Shown: positions 59,029 to 64,000 of the stretch, piece by piece
Layout of the letters: each line of letters starts with the position of its first letter
Numbering within the stretch: the first letter of the stretch is position 1
Assembly: GCF_014284195.1 (NCBI RefSeq)
Contig: NZ_JACOGC010000005.1
Coordinates: forward strand, 248,001 to 312,000
DNA length: 64,000 nucleotides
From: Cognatundibacterium griseum
Lineage (GTDB): Bacteria > Pseudomonadota > Gammaproteobacteria > Burkholderiales > Burkholderiaceae_D
Direction of reading: 5' to 3'
Translations under genes and position numbers: made by a program
The notes under the pieces: generated by a model
Told to the model about the DNA's origin: nothing
Seen by the model: the letters and a program-made list of their open reading frames with translations, nothing else
Database searches by the model: none

Positions 59029-59862
59029 TTGAACGCATCAAAATGGTTATTAGGTGCCTGCGCATCCCTCGCTTTGCTGAGCGGCTGCGGCGGAAAAAGC
59101 ACGGCAACCGTACTCGCCAGCGTCAGCAAAGTGACGATTGACCAGGTTGCTTACCGCCAACCGATGACGATGGTGATTACCGGCCAGAATCTGGATAAAG
59201 GCATTACCGTGACCAATCCCGGTTGCCTCAGCCTGACAGAAGTCGCTGGAGGCAGCCCTACTCAGCGCACATTCACCTGTAAAATTATCGCGGTGGGCAC
59301 ATTCAATGCCACGGTGACCAATGCAAATGGTGGCAGCCTGTATTTCGCCTCACTGACATCGACTCTGGCGGCGGCACCGCAAGTCACCCTCGGTACCAGT
59401 CAGGGCAATATCGTTGTAGAGCTGAATCCTGCAAAAGCACCAGTGACCGTCGATAATTTCCTGAATTATGTCGAGAGTGGTTTTTACCCCAACAAGATAT
59501 TCCATCGCGTCGAAAAGAATTTCGTGATTCAGGGTGGCGGTTACACCAGCGATCTGACACTGGCCACCACCTCGGCGACCATCAAGCTTGAAACCGGACT
59601 CAGCAATACCCGCGGTACGATCGGCATGGCAAGGACTTCGGTTGCAGACTCCGCCACTTCACAATTCTATTTCAACGTGATCGATAACAGCGCCGCATTT
59701 GATGCAAGCACCACCAATACCGGTTATGCCGTATTCGGCAAAATCGTTTCCGGACTCGATGTGATGGATCAGATCAGCAATGTGCCGGTATCCGCACAAG
59801 GCGGTCTATCGAACGTACCGGTCACCCCGGTGCTGATTACCTCTGCCAAACGTACGCAATAA
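59029..59862 (+). CDS. Lipoprotein peptidyl-prolyl isomerase (cyclophilin) with an N-terminal beta domain
   Basis: A protein of about 278 residues from a TTG at 59029, which has GGAG six bases ahead and gives a compact lipoprotein signal ending in LLSGC. An ATG at 59017 is the alternative. Residues about 27-115 look like an IPT/Ig-like beta domain with two cysteines, and about 117-275 form the cyclophilin domain (IVVELNPAKAPVTVDNF, FHRVEKNFVIQGGGY, MARTSVADSATSQFYFNV). It would speed proline isomerisation of envelope proteins. The domain pairing is unusual; PpiA-type enzymes lack the first domain. Confidence 0.85.
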   Translation: MNASKWLLGACASLALLSGCGGKSTATVLASVSKVTIDQVAYRQPMTMVITGQNLDKGITVTNPGCLSLTEVAGGSPTQRTFTCKIIAVGTFNATVTNANGGSLYFASLTSTLAAAPQVTLGTSQGNIVVELNPAKAPVTVDNFLNYVESGFYPNKIFHRVEKNFVIQGGGYTSDLTLATTSATIKLETGLSNTRGTIGMARTSVADSATSQFYFNVIDNSAAFDASTTNTGYAVFGKIVSGLDVMDQISNVPVSAQGGLSNVPVTPVLITSAKRTQ

Positions 59863-59865
59863 AAG

Positions 59866-59890
59866 GATGGCAGCATGCTATGCTGCCATC
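59866..59890 (+). other. Hairpin after the cyclophilin gene
   Basis: GATGGCAGCAT and ATGCTGCCATC form a perfect 11-base stem a few bases after the stop codon. No T-run follows, so it is a transcript-stabilising hairpin or a weak terminator. Confidence 0.5.
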
Positions 59891-60009
59891 GTGTGCTGCC
59901 AGATTCTCACAAACCGTTTCATCGTCGTTCGCAGTACACAGGTTTCGTGCATCCCACCTTCACGGAACCTGCAGGACTTAACATCAAACTCATGAAATAA
60001 GGAGAGAAA

Positions 60010-60345
60010 ATGAAGAATTACGGTCAACAACTTCTGGTACTCGCCAGTCTCTGTCTGGGTCTGCAAGGTACTGCACTGGCAGCTAAGGATGATGCAAAAA
60101 AAGCTCCGGCCAGCGCAACCGCCAGCGTCAGTGCCAAGGCAGAACTGATGGACATCAACAGCGCCAGCAAAAAAGAACTCGCAACACTGCCGAAAATCGG
60201 CGATGCCCGTTCCGATGCCATCATCAAGGGTCGCCCATATCGTGGCAAAGACGAATTATTGTCGCGTAAAATCCTGACCGAAGATGTTTATAATGGCATT
60301 AAAGACATGATCATTGCCAAGCAAAAAACTGCTGATAAAAAATAA
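60010..60345 (+). CDS. Exported helix-hairpin-helix (ComEA-like) protein
   Basis: A 111-residue protein with a signal peptide of about 24 residues (ending near ALAAK), an Ala/Lys/Ser-rich spacer, and one helix-hairpin-helix domain (about 48-104) with the motif DINSASKKELATLPKIGDARSDAI. ComEA proteins bind DNA in the periplasm during transformation, but single-domain members occur in species without known competence. An AAGGAG ribosome-binding site precedes the ATG. It is a stand-alone gene. Confidence 0.88.
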   Translation: MKNYGQQLLVLASLCLGLQGTALAAKDDAKKAPASATASVSAKAELMDINSASKKELATLPKIGDARSDAIIKGRPYRGKDELLSRKILTEDVYNGIKDMIIAKQKTADKK

Positions 60346-60458
60346 TTCTTGTCGCTTTGCCGGTATTCTGTATCAGGTCTGCACTGGAACAGGATACCGT
60401 TTACTAATCAGCGTTCCCTGCTGAGAAATGATTTGCAATGCAATTGAAGGATGCGTCT

Positions 60459-61703
60459 ATGTTCAGTCTATTGCCTCGCTTTTTCATTTTCGCGTTCTGT
60501 ACGCTCATTTCTCTAACTGCCCTCGCAGACGACAGCAGTAATTTCTCCATTACCGGATTTGGTACTATCGGCGTGGTGCATAACACCACCAGTGATGCCG
60601 ATATCATCCGGGATCTTTCGCAAAATACCGGAACCGGCCATACGCGTCAGAATGATATTAATATGGACAGCAATCTGGGCTTGCAGGCAGACGCGCATCT
60701 GAACGATGTCGTTGACGCTGCTGTTCAGGTAGTCAGCCGTTACGGTCCAAATGAATACAAGCCGGAAGTCACCTGGGCTTATGCAAAATATTCTCCCAAT
60801 GACACCGTGCAGCTCCGGCTGGGTCGTCTTGGCTTTGATGTTTATCTGCTTGCAGATTCGCGCAATATCGGCTATTCCTATACTTGGGTACGCCCGCCGA
60901 TTGATTTTTTCGGCAATCTGATCGTTTCCTATTTTGATGGCTTTGATACCACTATCAGCCGGGATCTAGGACATGGTCAGGTCAGGCTGAAGTTTTTCTC
61001 CGGTATGGCGAGAGAAAAAGTCTATAACGGCATTCCTAATCAGTTTTTTTCACTCAATGGCTCCAGACTCACAGGCGGCCATGTGGAATACCAGCAAGGT
61101 AACTGGACATTCCGTCTTGGTCATTCACAGCTACGCTTCGCCAACGAAAACCCGGTTAATGATCTGATTACGCCGGTTCTGAATTCCCCCGCATTTCAAC
61201 TCTTTTATCCGGGCGCATCCCAGCTATCACAGAAAGTGCTGATGCAGGATAAAAATGCACGCTACACCTCGTTGGGGATCGTGTATGATAAGGGCCCCTT
61301 GCAGGCACAATTGATGTTAAGCCGTATCAATTCAGGCAGTCTGTTTTTTCCGGGCTCAGATGCGGCTTATTTATCGGCCAGCTACCGGGTCAAAAACTGG
61401 ACACCCTATGTGACCTATTCTGGTGTCCGCCCCAGCGGAGAGCGCGCCAACATTCAGATCAGTCCGCAATTGCCGCCTGAAATACAAGGATTCCTGCAAG
61501 CATTAAGCACTGGGCTGAATGATCAGCTCAGCAAGCAAAACACCATAACGGCTGGCGTCCGGTATGACCTGTCAGAGAATGTCAGCGTTAAAGTTCAGCT
61601 TGATCATATCCGCAGTCAGGACAGTTTCCTGATCCGGAATGACCTGCCCAACTGGAATGGCCGGGCGACGCTGCTGAGTCTTGCTGTTAATTTTATTTTC
61701 TGA
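60459..61703 (+). CDS. Porin-like outer-membrane protein
   Basis: A protein of about 414 residues from the ATG at 60459, preceded by AAGGA. The signal peptide ends near TALA, and the rest alternates as in a beta barrel, with Gly/Tyr/Asn-rich strands and the C-terminal Phe (NFIF). It resembles porin-superfamily barrels lacking an assigned substrate. It is first in an operon with a phosphate-binding-like protein (3 bases apart) and a diguanylate cyclase. Confidence 0.8.
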   Translation: MFSLLPRFFIFAFCTLISLTALADDSSNFSITGFGTIGVVHNTTSDADIIRDLSQNTGTGHTRQNDINMDSNLGLQADAHLNDVVDAAVQVVSRYGPNEYKPEVTWAYAKYSPNDTVQLRLGRLGFDVYLLADSRNIGYSYTWVRPPIDFFGNLIVSYFDGFDTTISRDLGHGQVRLKFFSGMAREKVYNGIPNQFFSLNGSRLTGGHVEYQQGNWTFRLGHSQLRFANENPVNDLITPVLNSPAFQLFYPGASQLSQKVLMQDKNARYTSLGIVYDKGPLQAQLMLSRINSGSLFFPGSDAAYLSASYRVKNWTPYVTYSGVRPSGERANIQISPQLPPEIQGFLQALSTGLNDQLSKQNTITAGVRYDLSENVSVKVQLDHIRSQDSFLIRNDLPNWNGRATLLSLAVNFIF

Positions 61704-61706
61704 CCC

Positions 61707-62135
61707 ATGACGACAACCCTGTTGCGTATTCTGTTATTACTGATGTGGCTGCTGTGTGGCAGTGCAGAGGCTGAACTCGTTGTCATCGCTAACCATAACA
61801 GCGGTATTGATAAACTGAGCAAAGACGAAGTCATCAACCTGTATATGGGACGTAACCGTAAATTACCAAACGGACTCACCGTGCTTCCGCTGGACCTGAA
61901 TAGCGCCCATGAAGAAAAAGCGGCTTTCTATGAACAACTGGTCGGCAAGGAAATCGCAGAAATCAACTCCTATTGGGCGCGCCTGCGCTTTTCAGGGCAG
62001 GGTTACCCGCCGCGTCAGCTTGACTCCGCAGACGAAGTGCTTAATATCGTCAGCGAAAATAAAGGTGCAATCGGCTACATTGACAGGAAAAAAATAGACA
62101 AAAGAGTTAAACTGATTTACATCGTCAATCCTTAA
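61707..62135 (+). CDS. PstS-like periplasmic phosphate-binding-domain protein
   Basis: A 142-residue exported protein: signal peptide of about 19 residues (LLLLMWLLCGSAEA), then a half-length PBP-like domain with LSKDEVINLYMGRNRKLPNG and KGAIGYIDRKKI, motifs of the phosphate-ABC substrate-binding family. It is far shorter than PstS and has no transporter genes beside it. Such proteins are found next to GGDEF sensor genes and are thought to be sensory partners (inference). It lies between the porin-like gene and the diguanylate cyclase. Confidence 0.85.
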   Translation: MTTTLLRILLLLMWLLCGSAEAELVVIANHNSGIDKLSKDEVINLYMGRNRKLPNGLTVLPLDLNSAHEEKAAFYEQLVGKEIAEINSYWARLRFSGQGYPPRQLDSADEVLNIVSENKGAIGYIDRKKIDKRVKLIYIVNP

Positions 62136-62154
62136 CTGACTACGTATCTTGCGC

Positions 62155-63774
62155 ATGCGTGAACTGATCCGTAATAGTATCGTCTTTCGCAGTGCCTCCG
62201 CAGTACTTGGAGTCAGCTTCTTCATTGGTATTTTGTTTTCCGTTGCCAGCTACATTTATTTTGTCGACGAAGAACAGGACCAGACGGTTAACACAGTCTA
62301 TGACTTGCTGGCATCCCTTGAAAATACCGCCAGCATCGCCTGCTACATCAACGATCAGAATCTTGCCAACGAGGTCGTGAATGGCCTGGGCAGAAACGCG
62401 GATATCAGCCAGGTCAGTATCAATGTCAAAGGAACGATCCTGGCTGAATTGGTCAAACCGACACCACCGCATCACCCCAGTATCGCGACTTTATTCCGAA
62501 AAAATATCAACCACATCGACCGGGATATTTCATCTCCGTTCAACAGTTCAGAAAAAGTCTGCACCGTCCATATGCAGATCAATCAGGATGCCGTTTTTGA
62601 ACACAGCACATCCAAAGCGCGTTTCGTCGTTGCGCTGCTGCTGTTCCAGACCGTGCTGATCGCCCTGGCACTGGTTTATATCATGTACCGCATGGTGACC
62701 AATCCGATTAAATCGATTTCTGACCGGCTGCATACACTGCTCCCCCAGAACGGTGAATTACTGCAGCATCCGCACCGGCACACAGGTGATGAACTGGGAC
62801 AGCTGGTCAATGATGTGAATAATATTATTTCCGATCTGGTGTCATCGCTGGATGAAGAAAGACATCTGCGGGTCCAACATGCATTGGGTGAAAAAAAGTT
62901 CCAGGCGATTTTCGATAATGCCGAAACCGGCATCTTCCAGATGAACGAACACGGCGAGCTGATTTCCTATAATCAGGCTCTGGCACGCATGCTTGATCTT
63001 CCCACCGGCCAGACAATTGCTTCACATGCGTTACTGGAGCGGATCAGCGGACAGGAACTGCGGCTGCATCTGATGATTCACTCAGCCATCAGCGAGGCAC
63101 AGATTCTGTCTGAAGATTTTTATATTGAGCTCGGTCAGAATAAAAAGAAGTGGCTCAATATCGTTTTACATGCCGCCGAGAACGGCGTGCTGCAAGGGCT
63201 GATCAATGATGTCACTGAACGCAAGCAACAAGAGGAAAAAGCGCATCAGCTGGCAGTCACAGATCACCTTACCGGACTGAACAACCGGCTCGGGCTGGAC
63301 AGGGAAATGGCGCGGCTGGCGAAAGAAAACGCCAATGGAACCGGATGCCCGTTCTTTTTACTGCTGATCGATCTCGATAAATTCAAAACCGTGAACGACA
63401 CTTATGGCCACAGTGCCGGTGATATCGTACTGGTTCATTTCGCGAAAATCCTGTTGCGCACACTGAGAAAAACCGATTTCATTGCCCGTCTTGGCGGTGA
63501 TGAGTTCGTGCTGCTGCTAAGAGGGCTGGATGACCTCAGTAAGGCGGAAGAGATTGCCCGGAAAATTATTTCCCAGGCATCGCGACGGATTGACATCAGC
63601 CCCGATACCCAGGTTCAGATCGGGACCAGTATCGGCATCAGCTACACGCCCGCGACCGCATTTTCACCGGAAGACCTGCTGGCGCAAGCAGATGCTGCTA
63701 TGTATGAAGTAAAACAGCATGGCAGAAATGCTTATCAGGTCGCGCCGTATTTTCCGGATGATCCTGCCAGATAA
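62155..63774 (+). CDS. Membrane diguanylate cyclase with periplasmic sensor, HAMP, PAS and GGDEF domains
   Basis: A protein of about 539 residues from the ATG at 62155; a TTG six bases upstream is the alternative. Membrane segments lie at about 14-35 and 157-178, enclosing a periplasmic sensor of about 120 residues (CHASE8-like by layout). A HAMP linker (180-235), a PAS region (about 245-345), and a GGDEF domain (about 370-535) follow. The active loop GGDEF is at 447-451, and the inhibitory RxxD site (RKTD, 438-441) is intact, so the enzyme should make c-di-GMP under product control. The periplasmic partner gene lies 19 bases upstream. Confidence 0.93.
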   Translation: MRELIRNSIVFRSASAVLGVSFFIGILFSVASYIYFVDEEQDQTVNTVYDLLASLENTASIACYINDQNLANEVVNGLGRNADISQVSINVKGTILAELVKPTPPHHPSIATLFRKNINHIDRDISSPFNSSEKVCTVHMQINQDAVFEHSTSKARFVVALLLFQTVLIALALVYIMYRMVTNPIKSISDRLHTLLPQNGELLQHPHRHTGDELGQLVNDVNNIISDLVSSLDEERHLRVQHALGEKKFQAIFDNAETGIFQMNEHGELISYNQALARMLDLPTGQTIASHALLERISGQELRLHLMIHSAISEAQILSEDFYIELGQNKKKWLNIVLHAAENGVLQGLINDVTERKQQEEKAHQLAVTDHLTGLNNRLGLDREMARLAKENANGTGCPFFLLLIDLDKFKTVNDTYGHSAGDIVLVHFAKILLRTLRKTDFIARLGGDEFVLLLRGLDDLSKAEEIARKIISQASRRIDISPDTQVQIGTSIGISYTPATAFSPEDLLAQADAAMYEVKQHGRNAYQVAPYFPDDPAR

Positions 63775-63787
63775 ATCAAGTATCGCT

Positions 63788-64000
63788 TTAATCCTGCCCC
63801 TGCTCTGACGGATCGTCCGTAATCCCCAGCAAATCCTGCGCAGCATCAACAGGTAAAGCCTCGACCTGCTTCAGTTTGCGAGTCATCTGACGGGTTCTGA
63901 CTTCGGCCTGATCAATATTTTTTGCCGCCCGCTCCAAAGCAGTTTTAGTCTGCGCCAGTACGCTGCCGAACTTATCGAATTCTGTTTTGACTGCGCCCAG
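63788..64000 (-). CDS. rmuC: RmuC family recombination-limiting protein, C-terminal fragment
   Basis: The last 70 residues of a gene that runs off the right edge. LGAVKTEFDKFGSVLAQTK and KLKQVEALP match the C-terminal coiled coil of RmuC, which limits inversions and short-repeat recombination. It is convergent with the diguanylate cyclase gene, 13 bases away. The nuclease-like core is outside the window. Confidence 0.85.
   Translation of the reverse strand: MGAVKTEFDKFGSVLAQTKTALERAAKNIDQAEVRTRQMTRKLKQVEALPVDAAQDLLGITDDPSEQGQD

Overview
The window is a 64 kb stretch of bacterial chromosome with about half G+C by eye. It is densely packed with housekeeping genes and carries one polysaccharide region. 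Gene content and order point to a betaproteobacterium of the Burkholderiales, most likely the Oxalobacteraceae. The arguments are the trpF-trpB-trpA-accD-folC-SPOR-cvpA-purF string, an ftsH-folP-glmM string with rlmE and yhbY alongside, carA-carB-greA, and rne flanked by rluC and by a moaA-mobA-moeA group. The family-level call is inference; no 16S rRNA gene is present.

Layout. 1-7216 (minus strand): the start of purF, cvpA, a SPOR-domain protein, folC, accD and trpA/B/F. 7332-24254: an extracellular polysaccharide region. It holds a WecG/TagA glycosyltransferase, a secreted glycoside hydrolase, an O-antigen-ligase-like polymerase, an acyltransferase, two family 2 glycosyltransferases, an EpsE/EpsF/EpsG-type export and chain-length set, a WbaP/WcaJ-type initiating sugar transferase and a FemAB/CelD-like acetyltransferase. 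Isocitrate lyase (aceA) sits inside this region with its own promoter. 24316-30077: assorted genes, namely wrbA, a DUF2069 membrane protein, an FAD-linked oxidase, a DUF4124 protein, an FUSC-type membrane protein, and a cysteine-rich outer-membrane protein next to a DUF2946 protein. 30363-41092: tRNA-Arg(TCT), glmM, folP, ftsH, rlmE, yhbY, greA, carB and carA. 41376-50586: a GlcG-like protein, an NlpC/P60 peptidase, a patatin lipoprotein, cpdB, a Sel1-repeat lipoprotein, an S49 peptidase, a Rieske protein, a HAD phosphatase and rluC. 51208-58890: rne behind a long leader, a chromate transporter, and moaA-mobA-moeA. 59029-64000: a lipoprotein cyclophilin, a helix-hairpin-helix protein, a porin / phosphate-binding-like / diguanylate cyclase operon, and the end of rmuC.

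How the parts work together. The polysaccharide genes give a Wzx/Wzy-type route: priming sugar transferase, glycosyltransferases, polymerase/ligase, EpsF/EpsG length control and EpsE outer-membrane export. No flippase is visible, so the set is incomplete here. The EpsG-like ATPase carries, ahead of its P-loop domain, two 24-residue motifs separated by five residues that match the c-di-GMP-binding MshEN module. With the GGDEF protein at 62155 this suggests that c-di-GMP acts directly on polysaccharide chain-length control. The molybdopterin genes form a compact cofactor group.

Other points of note are a short inverted-repeat element found between trpB and trpA and again, rearranged, between two convergent genes; a PHO-box-like direct repeat upstream of cpdB; and terminators that run directly into the start codons of folC and folP.
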